Notes: generated by a model from the sequence alone, not told the origin. A stretch of 6,957 nt of DNA from an uncultured Halomicronema sp. (GCA_937897665.1 CALCPB010000890.1:1-6957), one strand, 5' to 3'; numbered from the stretch's first letter, positions 1 through 5,518 are shown. Translations and numbers: made by a program.

Positions 1-69
1 ACCTAGTTAGGTGTCAGAGGATTTTTAGCTTTTTGGGGTTGGACATGGATAAAAGAGCGTACAACTCAC

Positions 70-127
70 TCCAGCTCACGGGATTGAACTGAGCTCTGGT
101 CGTTTACCTGTCTGGTAAACAGCTGGA
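70..127 (-). other. tRNA-like mini-fold (possible tRNA relic or small structured RNA)
   Basis: Read on the minus strand, a perfect 7-bp stem (fwd 70-76 TCCAGCT with 121-127 AGCTGGA) encloses 44 nt. Inside are a perfect 7-bp hairpin (fwd 102-108 GTTTACC and 114-120 GGTAAAC, 5-nt loop) and a T-arm-like segment. On the minus strand that segment reads G-TTCAATC-C (loop at fwd 82-88), so the positions equivalent to G53, T54, T55, C56, R57, A58, Y60 and C61 all fit tRNA. It is followed by 5 nt and then the 7-nt acceptor strand, which is canonical spacing. Against a working tRNA: the T-stem pairs only 3 of 5, there is no D-arm, the inner hairpin has no proper 7-nt anticodon loop, and no CCA follows. 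A competing 6-bp stem AGCTCA/TGAGCT (73-78/90-95) also exists. A decayed tRNA, a small structured RNA and chance are all open. Confidence 0.25.
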
Positions 128-134
128 CTAATCC

Positions 135-224
135 AAATGTAGGATAGGTGAGCGATAGCGTAACCCATGTGGACGTTGAGTTAAGGCGACGCCCATGGGC
201 CTCGACCTACAATGTCTTACATTT
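135..224. repeat. Short cyanobacterial dispersed-repeat-like palindromic element
   Basis: The segment is bounded by two overlapping inverted pairs: AAATGTA (135-141) with TACATTT (218-224), and TGTAGG (138-143) with CCTACA (206-211). The interior holds GAGCGATAGCGTAACCC (150-166) and the perfect 10-bp palindrome GCCCATGGGC (191-200). Sequences of the type 'TGTAGG...GCGATAGCGTAACCCA...CCTACA' are frequent small non-coding repeats (MITE- or REP-like) between cyanobacterial genes. I infer that this is a member, from memory of such repeats, not from a search. There is no coding capacity and no obvious target-site duplication. It may supply a cruciform or a transcript 3' or 5' structure between the region to the left and msrA. 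Confidence 0.45.
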
Positions 225-267
225 AAGGGGAACTTCTTGCTTAAGGCTGACTCGAAACTCTAGGAAT

Positions 268-271
268 AAGG
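268..271 (+). promoter_or_regulatory. Candidate ribosome binding site AAGG for msrA
   Basis: AAGG ends 6 nt before the ATG at 278. It is the only recognisable Shine-Dalgarno-like match near either candidate msrA start; the alternative ATG at 326 is preceded by a hairpin instead. This favours initiation at 278, although cyanobacterial genes often lack a clear site. Confidence 0.4.
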
Positions 272-277
272 CATGTC

Positions 278-949
278 ATGGTTTTGAGAGAAATTAATGC
301 TCCCCGGTCTAAAACCGGGTCAACGATGAATCGACGTTGGATCAGCTTGTTGTTTGGGGTCGTTGTCCTCTGGCTGGGATTCACTGCCCCCGTCGATGCT
401 GCGGCTGAAGCCCCCCCGGCCACTGCGGTCTTTGCAGGAGGCTGCTTTTGGTGTATGGAACAGCCATTTGATGAGCTGCCTGGCGTGATTGACACAACCT
501 CGGGCTATACAGGCGGTACAGTGGAAAATCCCGGTTATTATCAAGTCTCAGCCGGCGGGACTGGCCATGTCGAAGCTGTTCAAGTGACCTATGAGCCCAG
601 TCAGGTCAGCTACGAAACCCTGCTGGATGTGTTTTGGCATAATGTTGACCCGGTTGATAACCGAGGACAGTTTTGCGATAAGGGCAGTCAGTATCAGTCG
701 GCGATCTTCTATCAAAATGAGGCACAGCGAGCAGCCGCGATCGCCTCAAAGGCCACCTTGTCTGACTCCGGCCAGTTGGCCGCAGAAGTTGCGACTGATA
801 ACCGAGTCGCCGCAACGTTTTACCCCGCCGAAGATTATCACCAAAACTATTACAAGACTCACCCTGTGCGCTACAAGGTCTATCGCTTTAGCTGTGGCCG
901 CGACCAGCGACTCAGCCAAATTTGGGGTGAGGATGCCGGACACTCGTAA
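278..949 (+). CDS. msrA: Peptide methionine sulfoxide reductase MsrA, exported
   Basis: MsrA reduces methionine-S-sulfoxide in proteins, repairing oxidative damage with thioredoxin-type reductant. The 223-residue product carries the family signature GCFWC at residues 55-59, with the catalytic Cys at 56. It also shows the conserved SGYTGG (75-80), GHVEAVQV (97-104, catalytic-type Glu 99), DKGSQYQS (134-141) and YHQNYY (187-192), plus a likely resolving Cys at 206 in FSCG. The sequence is complete and of normal length for an MsrA with an added leader. A hydrophobic segment (about residues 21-38) ending in PVDAAAEA looks like a Sec signal peptide, so the enzyme probably works in the periplasm or thylakoid lumen. 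The start is ambiguous: ATG 278 has an AAGG ribosome site but gives an unusually long 20-residue n-region. ATG 326 (MNRRWISLLF) gives a normal signal peptide and a 207-residue protein. It is monocistronic and convergent with the esterase gene. Confidence 0.95.
   Translation: MVLREINAPRSKTGSTMNRRWISLLFGVVVLWLGFTAPVDAAAEAPPATAVFAGGCFWCMEQPFDELPGVIDTTSGYTGGTVENPGYYQVSAGGTGHVEAVQVTYEPSQVSYETLLDVFWHNVDPVDNRGQFCDKGSQYQSAIFYQNEAQRAAAIASKATLSDSGQLAAEVATDNRVAATFYPAEDYHQNYYKTHPVRYKVYRFSCGRDQRLSQIWGEDAGHS
303..319 (+). repeat. Perfect 6-bp hairpin between the two candidate msrA starts
   Basis: CCCGGT (303-308) and ACCGGG (314-319) flank a CTAAA loop and end 6 nt before the ATG at 326. If translation began at 326, this stable stem would occupy the ribosome-binding region. 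If it begins at 278, the stem lies within the coding sequence. It could therefore tune initiation or simply be coding sequence; no regulator can be named. Confidence 0.4.
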
Positions 950-1031
950 GCCCAGCCAGGATGACACAGACAGAGTGCAGGAAGCAGGAAAGCTGGAGCC
1001 AGGTTTGTGGATCGTGCTTCAACTTACTAAC

Positions 1032-2102
1032 TCAACGGCGGAGTAAACGAGTGCCACCTGCCGCCGTCATCAACACCAGCATGCCCCCAATCATTCCCGA
1101 TTCAGGAATCGAGACCGCTTTGGGGTCGGGATCACGCCCATCCAACTGACTCAACGCTGCTTGCGCAACAAACTTGTGCCCCTGAGTGGTGGGATGAAAA
1201 TCGTCCCAAAACAAAAATTGATCGGGAGTATCACACACAGTGAAGCCATCCAAATCAATCGGAAAGCTGTAATCAGTCAGGCAAGCATCGGTCACATTGG
1301 CAAAGTCAAACTTGTCGGGATTAGCGATCGCGTTCAGCAATTCCCCATTCAAATCAAAGTCAATGAAATTGACATCCGGTGTGGCTGAGACAAAATCTTC
1401 AACCAAAGCAGACAGGGCAGTATTGTAGTCAGTCACACGGCTGCTGAGTGTTGGCGCTTCAGGTGTTCCCAAAAAGCGCGGCGTCAGGCTCAGATCAGGC
1501 AGGCTACTGACGAGGATGTTTTTGGCCCCACTGCCAACTAAAGCTTGCAGCGCTGCAGAGGTGTTTTGCAGCGGCACGGTAATGTCAGTTTCCGCGGGCA
1601 TAGCCTCACTACCGGCAAAATCGTTGCCGCCCGCCAGATAAACAAACAACGCATCCTCGGCAGGCGGCACCCCAGAGAAGTTAACCAAGCTGCTGAAGGC
1701 AGTGACTTGAGCTAGAGCACCCGTATCGAGTGGAAAGTCGGGGACAACCGTGTTGTTAGTGCCGGTACTGGCACCGGCTACTCCAAAGTTGATGCCCTCA
1801 CTCACATCGGTTGCGAGCGGGTTCAGTAGCAGATCTGCAAATAAAGCCGGCTCTAATTCAAAGGAGTCGGCTAAATACTCGACCCAGACAGGCCCGTTGG
1901 ATAAGCGCTGAGCGTAGGGTGGCGATTGAGGAATGCCTAAGGGGGATAGTGCCGAAGATGCGCGAAAGAGATTGCCCGCATCCAGCAGGCTGTCGCCAAA
2001 GACATATAACTGGCTAAAAGAGGCCGCCCGCGCTTCTAACGGGGCGATCGCCGCCATGACAGCAATACCAGCAGAAACAAAGACTGATTTCATTGCACCC
2101 AT
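1032..2102 (-). CDS. Secreted GDSL/SGNH-family esterase or lipase with PEP-CTERM-like tail
   Basis: The 356-residue protein has the SGNH hydrolase blocks in order: FGDSLLDAGN (35-44, nucleophile Ser 38), NFGVAGAST (105-113, oxyanion-hole Gly), GGND (158-161, Asn 160) and WDDFHPT (299-305, with Asp 300 and His 303 as the DxxH pair). It therefore probably hydrolyses an ester, as do GDSL lipases, thermolabile-haemolysin-like and autotransporter-type esterases; the substrate cannot be read from sequence. Residues 4-27 form a signal peptide (cleavage near EARA|AS). The C-terminus, SIPESG, then a hydrophobic stretch MIGGMLVLMTAAGG, then TRLLRR, resembles an exosortase-recognised PEP-CTERM signal, suggesting sorting to the cell surface or release. 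The start at 2102 (ATG) has no clear Shine-Dalgarno; the in-frame ATG at 2093 (MKSVFVSAG) is equally plausible and gives a more typical signal peptide. It is convergent with msrA, with 82 bp between stop codons and no strong terminator. Confidence 0.9.
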   Translation of the reverse strand: MGAMKSVFVSAGIAVMAAIAPLEARAASFSQLYVFGDSLLDAGNLFRASSALSPLGIPQSPPYAQRLSNGPVWVEYLADSFELEPALFADLLLNPLATDVSEGINFGVAGASTGTNNTVVPDFPLDTGALAQVTAFSSLVNFSGVPPAEDALFVYLAGGNDFAGSEAMPAETDITVPLQNTSAALQALVGSGAKNILVSSLPDLSLTPRFLGTPEAPTLSSRVTDYNTALSALVEDFVSATPDVNFIDFDLNGELLNAIANPDKFDFANVTDACLTDYSFPIDLDGFTVCDTPDQFLFWDDFHPTTQGHKFVAQAALSQLDGRDPDPKAVSIPESGMIGGMLVLMTAAGGTRLLRR

Positions 2103-2174
2103 TCTCAGATCACAGCGTTATGCGAGTCAGCGATCGCGCGATCAGCCTGCCATCGCGCTCCTCAATTCACTAAC

Positions 2175-2205
2175 ACCATAAAGGATGGGGTTTGGGAAGC
2201 GTCAA
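2175..2205 (-). promoter_or_regulatory. Candidate sigma-70-type promoter for the GDSL esterase gene
   Basis: On the minus strand TTGACG (fwd 2200-2205) matches the -35 consensus at 5 of 6 positions. TATGGT (fwd 2175-2180) matches the -10 at 4 of 6, with a 19-bp spacer that is longer than ideal. The putative transcript would start roughly 65 nt before the ATG at 2102. Two GCGATC motifs, one of them a HIP1 octamer at 2130-2137, lie in the leader. Confidence 0.3.
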
Positions 2206-2487
2206 CGCTATCTCCGTAGTTTTACGGCAACTTTATACAAACCTTGTGAAGTTTCGATGAGTTCGGATGAAGACGGAGTTCGGAAGGCGAGATTCGGCAT
2301 TCGGAGTTCAGCAGGTGGAATGCAGAGGGCAGCTGTAGTTGCAGGAGGCGGCTGGAAACAGTTGGCGTGGGGCTCCAGTTCGGAGGCCCTGGTGCCAGGA
2401 AAGTTGCCTGAATTTGCGATATTTAGTTAATTCTCCCAAGAGAGCAAGAAAACTTGCGGCCCTGTCGTAAGAGGCCCCCATAAATAC
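2206..2487. other. Gene-free spacer with reiterated TTCGG motifs
   Basis: This spacer lies upstream of the esterase gene and downstream of the TPM gene. TTCGG occurs at 2262, 2279, 2293, 2300 and 2379, with a sixth copy at 2492 in the adjoining hairpin, often as GAGTTCGG or ATTCGG. This looks like degenerate low-complexity iteration. A small imperfect hairpin, CTTGCG (2453-2458) with CGTAAG (2466-2471, one G-T pair), lies near the right end. The one open frame crossing it (2185-2430, +) has no recognisable domain and an unnatural composition, so I do not call a gene. Confidence 0.5.
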
Positions 2488-2515
2488 CGAGTTCGGCGAT
2501 AATGGGCTGAACTCG
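2488..2515 (-). terminator. Perfect 7-bp inverted repeat downstream of the TPM gene, possible terminator
   Basis: CGAGTTC (2488-2494) pairs with GAACTCG (2509-2515) across a 14-nt loop. It lies 27 bp after the TPM stop codon in the direction of that transcript. No T-tract follows on the minus strand, so it is not a textbook intrinsic terminator. A transcript-end stabilising hairpin is equally possible. Confidence 0.35.
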
Positions 2516-2542
2516 AAAGGACACAGATTTAGAACTGGGTCA

Positions 2543-3367
2543 TCAAGTTTCTGAAGTAGACGAAGGGTCGCCGCCTAAACCAGGGCTAAGAAAAGCCACC
2601 AGGAAACCGATCGCGAATCCGGTCACGTTGCGGGTGAGAGGAATCCAGTCACTGGTGCGAGTGACGACAGGACCGAGACCAAAGGCGAAAAAGAGAATGC
2701 CCCATAAAGGAGAGAAAATCAGTACCCACTGCCAAGCAATGATTTGACCCGGTTTACGGGGATGACCGGCGAATCCGGCAATGACGCCCCCGACGACGGA
2801 TGTAATCAATGTCAAAATCCATTGCTCTTGGGGCAAGCCAGGCACGACGGCGCAGCCATCTTTACGCAGGCAGGTTTCGATCGCTCCCAATGCTTCAATA
2901 ATGGCCAGATTTTCCCCATTATCGCGGACAAAAAACTGGTTGCCATAGCGCGTTTGCAGCTCAATCCAAAAGGTGCGGGGCAGCAGGTCAAACAGAGCAT
3001 CGCCCACGCTGAAGTTGAGCAAGTTACCGCCCCGAGGATCGGCGATCAGCAGCACACTGCGCTCGTCTAACCCCCAGTACTCCTTCACAGCGCGGCCAGG
3101 GGTGCGATCGTACTGAGTTAAGACCCTGAGCTTCCAGCCACTCTCATCTTCAAAGTTTTGTAGCCTGTCGTTAAGTCGTTCTTCCTCGGCACCACTGAGC
3201 GACTTCGCCAGATCAATGATGAGGGTGGGCTCTTCGGGCAAGAGTTCGGGATTGTCATAGGCAGCAGCAGGGGCGGCAGCAAACGACCAGCAGGCCACAC
3301 TCACCCAAACCGCAAGCAGCCACCGGAGCGGCTGTCCCTTCACCCAAGAACCCATCGAAATGCCCAT
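2543..3367 (-). CDS. TPM-domain protein with signal peptide and C-terminal membrane segments
   Basis: From the upstream GTG the frame encodes 277 residues; numbering here uses that frame. A signal peptide or anchor spans about 17-38 and ends in AAPAAA. It is followed by a TPM-type domain (about 45-178): an IIDLAKSLSGAEEERLND start, then GWKLRVLTQYD (80-90), SVLLIADPRGGN (107-118) and FSVGDALFDLLPRTFW (122-137). Three hydrophobic segments (about 186-203, 212-236, 251-264) close the protein. TPM domains occur in cyanobacterial Psb32 and plant TLP18.3, which act in photosystem II repair. This protein is a diverged relative rather than a clear Psb32, so a photosynthetic role is inference. The soluble domain should face the periplasm or lumen. 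Two Cys (169, 175) could form a disulfide there. Start: GTG 3376, ATG 3367 and ATG 3355 are in frame. I chose 3367 because GGA sits 4 nt upstream of it. Confidence 0.8.
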   Translation of the reverse strand: MGISMGSWVKGQPLRWLLAVWVSVACWSFAAAPAAAYDNPELLPEEPTLIIDLAKSLSGAEEERLNDRLQNFEDESGWKLRVLTQYDRTPGRAVKEYWGLDERSVLLIADPRGGNLLNFSVGDALFDLLPRTFWIELQTRYGNQFFVRDNGENLAIIEALGAIETCLRKDGCAVVPGLPQEQWILTLITSVVGGVIAGFAGHPRKPGQIIAWQWVLIFSPLWGILFFAFGLGPVVTRTSDWIPLTRNVTGFAIGFLVAFLSPGLGGDPSSTSET

Positions 3368-3397
3368 ATATTCCACGCGTAAATTAGCTGACTGTTT

Positions 3398-3420
3398 GAG
3401 AGTCTGACTTACCGACTCTC
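3398..3420 (-). promoter_or_regulatory. Perfect 7-bp inverted repeat in the TPM gene leader
   Basis: GAGAGTC (3398-3404) and GACTCTC (3414-3420) flank 9 nt, 30-53 bp upstream of the TPM start. On the minus strand a -10-like TAGAAT (fwd 3443-3448, 5 of 6) lies just upstream without a good -35. If that promoter is used, the repeat lies in the 5' leader close to the transcription start, suiting an operator or a leader hairpin. No regulator family can be assigned. Confidence 0.4.
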
Positions 3421-3491
3421 GTTTGTTACAGATGTTTAACTTATTCTAAGGGATCAGTCTACAGATTCTCAGAAAATCCCGATGAGAGCGT

Positions 3492-4088
3492 TTAGAGAGT
3501 CTCGTTATTTCCTGATGCGTCCGTCGCGGTTTGGGGTCGAGCGGCGAGGTGCGGAGCCGCAGTCGAGTGCGTTGAGGAAGGGGGCGCAGGACTGCTGTCA
3601 GGCACTGGGTCTGGCGTCGGTGCAACTGATGAGGGCTCGACAACAGGCTGCGCTTTCTGATGGGGCGGCGGGTTGTTGAGGGTTGGTTTAGCTGGCTGGC
3701 CAGTCGGGCGATCGCCGTTTGTTGCCGGTTGGGTAAAGGTTGTCCAAGCGGTGCTGAGGCCGGCGACCAGCGTGCGAGTGCCAATCTGCGCCCGCTTAGC
3801 CTGCACGCGCATCGTGCTGACACTTTGATCAACATGCTGAACCACTCGGCCCGCATTTTGCACGCCTTCGTTCACATCGTCGGTGAGGCTGTTGATTTCA
3901 ACACTGGTGAGACGAATGGCTTCTAGCGTTGGTGGCAAATCGTGGTTAAGCGTATCGCACAGCTTTTCGACGCTGCGAGCAGCGCGGCTAAGCTCTCGTA
4001 AGGCAGTCACTAGCACCACCAGCACTGCTGTCATACTCACCGACACCAGCACAAACGAGAGCACTAACCAAAAAACGGGATCAATCAC
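3492..4088 (-). CDS. DUF948-family membrane-anchored protein with proline-rich tail
   Basis: The function is unknown. The 198-residue product begins with one membrane span (about 5-30, FWLVLSFVLVSVSM...). A long amphipathic helical region typical of DUF948 follows (about 31-115: RELSRAARSVEKLCDTL, LPPTLEAIRLTSVEINSLTDDVNEG, VVQHVDQSV). A low-complexity Pro/Ser/Thr/Ala-rich tail (about 121-198) ends it. The pattern suggests a membrane-tethered coiled coil facing the cytoplasm or periplasm, in the style of methyl-accepting or YtxH-partner proteins. The start is GTG at 4088, because TAG lies four codons upstream in frame and the conserved-looking N-terminus MIDPVFWL starts there; no strong ribosome site is visible. 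It follows the YtxH gene by 25 nt on the same strand, so co-transcription is likely. The tail is probably poorly conserved. Confidence 0.8.
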   Translation of the reverse strand: MIDPVFWLVLSFVLVSVSMTAVLVVLVTALRELSRAARSVEKLCDTLNHDLPPTLEAIRLTSVEINSLTDDVNEGVQNAGRVVQHVDQSVSTMRVQAKRAQIGTRTLVAGLSTAWTTFTQPATNGDRPTGQPAKPTLNNPPPHQKAQPVVEPSSVAPTPDPVPDSSPAPPSSTHSTAAPHLAARPQTATDASGNNETL

Positions 4089-4113
4089 AGCGGCGTTCTA
4101 AAACCATTTGGCA

Positions 4114-4446
4114 TTAGTCTTCGTAACCGTTTGAGGGGGCAGCATCGGGGCCAACCAAATCGGCATACTCGCGTTGAGACGCTGCCTGACCTGCCGCGAT
4201 CGCTTCGCGTAGGCGTATCAGCGTGGCTTCCCAGCGACGCAGCGACGTTTCTGACAGGCGATCGGTCTGCAACTGTAGAGAGGTGGCCAGATCTTCAACC
4301 ATTTCAGGCAGGGCATCGGCTGATTTGCGCAAAAATTGCCGGGTCTCTCGGCCTGGGCGCGGCGCGACCAATAGGCCCGTTACAGTGCCAATGGCCGTCC
4401 CGATGACGACACCACCTAAAAATGCTCCAGATTTATTGTCTGCCAT
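4114..4446 (-). CDS. YtxH-domain small membrane protein
   Basis: The 110-residue protein (from ATG 4446) has the YtxH pattern: a short polar N-terminus MADNKSG, a glycine-rich membrane span (about 7-28, GAFLGGVVIGTAIGTVTGLL), then APRPGRETR (28-36) and a charged helical tail to about residue 92. An acidic C-terminus (GYED) ends it. YtxH proteins are often linked to general stress in Bacillus, but their molecular role is unknown and no such role is shown here. The open frame extends three codons further to a TTG at 4455. That start is rejected because AAGGAG at 4456-4461 directly abuts it, whereas ATG 4446 lies 9 nt from the same site. It is the middle gene of a three-gene minus-strand cluster. 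Confidence 0.85.
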   Translation of the reverse strand: MADNKSGAFLGGVVIGTAIGTVTGLLVAPRPGRETRQFLRKSADALPEMVEDLATSLQLQTDRLSETSLRRWEATLIRLREAIAAGQAASQREYADLVGPDAAPSNGYED

Positions 4447-4455
4447 GGGTTGCAA

Positions 4456-4461
4456 CTCCTT
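4456..4461 (-). promoter_or_regulatory. Ribosome binding site AAGGAG fixing the YtxH start
   Basis: The minus strand reads AAGGAG, 9 nt, then ATG (4446). This is a full-strength Shine-Dalgarno, the best in the window, and it excludes the upstream TTG as the start. It suggests that the YtxH gene is translated more strongly than its neighbours. Confidence 0.75.
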
Positions 4462-4499
4462 GTTAAGCCACTGCGATGGGGGTTCGGTCTGAGCGTTAC

Positions 4500-4520
4500 G
4501 AGGCCGTCGCGATGGGCCTC
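4500..4520 (-). repeat. 6-bp inverted repeat between the 109-residue gene and the YtxH gene
   Basis: GAGGCC (4500-4505) pairs with GGCCTC (4515-4520) around a 9-nt loop, starting 8 bp after the stop codon of the upstream gene. No T-tract follows, so it is more likely an intercistronic stabilising or attenuating hairpin than a terminator. It may allow different expression of the YtxH and DUF948 genes relative to the first gene. Confidence 0.4.
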
Positions 4521-4528
4521 CCGTTGAG

Positions 4529-4858
4529 TCACTGATTCGACGGTCTGCGCTGCGGGCGGCGAGAGCCTTGGGGCCAAAACCGTAGAATCATCAAGGCGAT
4601 CGAAAAAATCCTTTGTAGCTGCTGTAGCTGCCGCTGTAACTGGAAATATCGCTGACGGGTAGAGGCTGTTGCCCGTTGCCCTTGCAAAATCAAAGCAGGC
4701 GTGGTCTGAGCATCGAGCAAACCATGGACATGGCGTTCCCACGCGGCAATGACGACGCTTGCTGACGTCAGTGTGCGTTTTAGCCGCCAGATGCGCCAGG
4801 CTAAACCAAACCCAAGCAGGGCGATCGCCACATTCAACCCAATCACCAGGTGAATCAC
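4529..4858 (-). CDS. Conserved small membrane protein with coiled-coil segment
   Basis: No domain of known function is recognised. The 109-residue product has one membrane span (about 2-23, IHLVIGLNVAIALLGFGLAW). A basic stop-transfer segment (RIWRLKRTL) and a helical region follow, containing WERHVHGLLDA (40-50), PALILQGQ (54-61) and a Gln-rich heptad-like stretch, RQRYFQLQRQLQQLQRIF (68-85). A very basic tail (SRRPQRRPSNQ) ends it. From memory, homologues of this layout sit beside YtxH and DUF948 genes in other cyanobacteria; this is unverified. The start is GTG at 4858: TGA lies two codons upstream in frame, and AGGG lies 7 nt before the GTG. It is probably the first gene of the three-gene cluster, and the two genes that follow have the same single-span plus helix design. 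Confidence 0.75.
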   Translation of the reverse strand: MIHLVIGLNVAIALLGFGLAWRIWRLKRTLTSASVVIAAWERHVHGLLDAQTTPALILQGQRATASTRQRYFQLQRQLQQLQRIFSIALMILRFWPQGSRRPQRRPSNQ

Positions 4859-4865
4859 TAATCAA

Positions 4866-4869
4866 CCCT
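4866..4869 (-). promoter_or_regulatory. Ribosome binding site AGGG for the GTG start at 4858
   Basis: The minus strand reads AGGG, TTGATTA, GTG. The spacing is 7 nt, and the spacer contains an in-frame stop, so no longer N-terminus is possible. This supports a GTG start. Confidence 0.5.
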
Positions 4870-5489
4870 GAGCCGTATGCTTCAAGTCTACCGCTTGCAG
4901 TTTACTCCGATCTCACCGTTTGAGACGTCTTTCTGGGCACCAATCTCTGAGCGGCAGCGGCTCTGGTGAACTGTCGCGATCGCCCCCAAAGAAATCAACA
5001 GAAGCCAACCGCCTGCCCGGCATCCGCCGCTGATGTGACGTGTCTGTGCCAGCAAGTGGGACAAAGAGTTCAGTAGGGCGGGCAATTCTAGGCAATGAGG
5101 CATGAATGGGTTGTAGGAACCCGGATTTTGTTAGGGCTTGCAAAATGGCTTCCTTCTCAGAATCAGCAACGCTTGATGTTAACTGGAGCGACAAACCGCT
5201 TTACCGCTAGTGCCACCGAGTCGCAACCGATGGCAGCAAGGCGAAGAATGAGAGTCACCGAGCTGCAAGCGAGCTTAGTTAAGCTTTTGGGTTCCCGCCA
5301 TCGGCCTGCTGTCCTCTTACTCGCTGAAACGCGGTTTTGGCAGACCTTTGCCAAACTCATTCAAAGCCCACCAAGAGTGCTCTCAATGCCTGCCCTTGAA
5401 TCCTGCTAAGCTTTGCAAAACTCGTGGTCTATTGCGCAGTTCTGCATCATTTCACTATGTCATGACGATATTGCTGAACCGCTCTCCGA
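4870..5489. other. Long intergenic spacer without a convincing gene
   Basis: This divergent spacer separates the three-gene minus-strand cluster from recO and should hold both promoters. It contains one HIP1 octamer (4976-4983), an 8-bp palindrome AGACGTCT (4923-4930) and a tight inverted repeat AGCTTA-GT-TAAGCT (5272-5285). I found no tRNA, rRNA, known riboswitch or transposase. Several overlapping open frames on both strands lack domains and signals; the best of them is listed separately with low confidence. No good -35/-10 pair was found for the minus-strand cluster. Confidence 0.5.
4913..5194 (-). CDS. Doubtful small ORF, hypothetical protein
   Basis: An open frame of 93 codons begins at a TTG. 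Its N-terminal half (SVADSEKEAILQALTKSG, then ARPTELFVPLAGTD) has a natural-looking composition, whereas the C-terminal half is basic and Pro-rich and looks disordered. There is no recognised domain and no clear ribosome site, and a stop lies two codons before the TTG. It could be a lineage-specific small gene, the remnant of one, or chance in GC-rich spacer. Confidence 0.2.
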   Translation of the reverse strand: MSLQLTSSVADSEKEAILQALTKSGFLQPIHASLPRIARPTELFVPLAGTDTSHQRRMPGRRLASVDFFGGDRDSSPEPLPLRDWCPERRLKR

Positions 5490-5518
5490 TTGAGTTCTCA
5501 ACGCTTAATTTCGATAAC
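5490..5518 (+). promoter_or_regulatory. Candidate promoter for recO
   Basis: TTGAGT (5490-5495, 4 of 6 to the -35) and GATAAC (5513-5518, 4 of 6 to the -10) are separated by exactly 17 bp. Transcription would start near 5525, leaving a leader of about 17 nt before the recO ATG and no room for a strong ribosome site. Such short leaders are plausible for a weakly expressed repair gene. Confidence 0.35.

Larger units (their letters stand above)
737..4983. repeat. HIP1 octamers (GCGATCGC), eight copies
   Basis: Exact copies of the self-complementary octamer begin at 737, 1324, 2044, 2130, 3708, 4196, 4821 and 4976. They lie in both genes and spacers. About 0.1 copy would be expected by chance in this length. 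HIP1 over-representation is an established trait of many cyanobacterial chromosomes and is the best single clue to the source organism. None of the copies falls in 5000-6957, although near-matches such as GGCGATCG occur there. Confidence 0.95.

Noticed and set aside
1..34. ACCTA-GT-TAGGT at the left edge followed by T-rich sequence, considered as a terminator
   Set aside because: The stem is only 5 bp with a 2-nt loop and the T-run starts 11 nt later; the window edge prevents judging what lies upstream.
950..1031. Possible bidirectional terminator between msrA and the esterase gene
   Set aside because: Only short imperfect complementarity (CCAGC with GCTGG) and no T-tract were found.
2185..2430. 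Open frame on the plus strand in the TPM/esterase spacer
   Set aside because: It has no domain, no ribosome site and an unnatural composition, and it spans the TTCGG iterations; chance in GC-rich spacer is the simpler view.
3446..3856. 136-codon minus-strand frame overlapping the DUF948 gene
   Set aside because: It is an Arg/Leu/Pro-rich shadow of the proline-rich DUF948 tail in another frame; the DUF948 frame has a membrane span and family-like helices.
4416..4865. 149-codon minus-strand frame overlapping the 109-residue gene
   Set aside because: It would overlap the YtxH start and has no membrane span or family resemblance; the 109-residue frame has both a ribosome site and a conserved-looking layout.
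5095..5409. Open frame of 104 codons on the plus strand before recO
   Set aside because: It overlaps other open frames on both strands and has a basic, featureless sequence, no recognisable family and no Shine-Dalgarno site.
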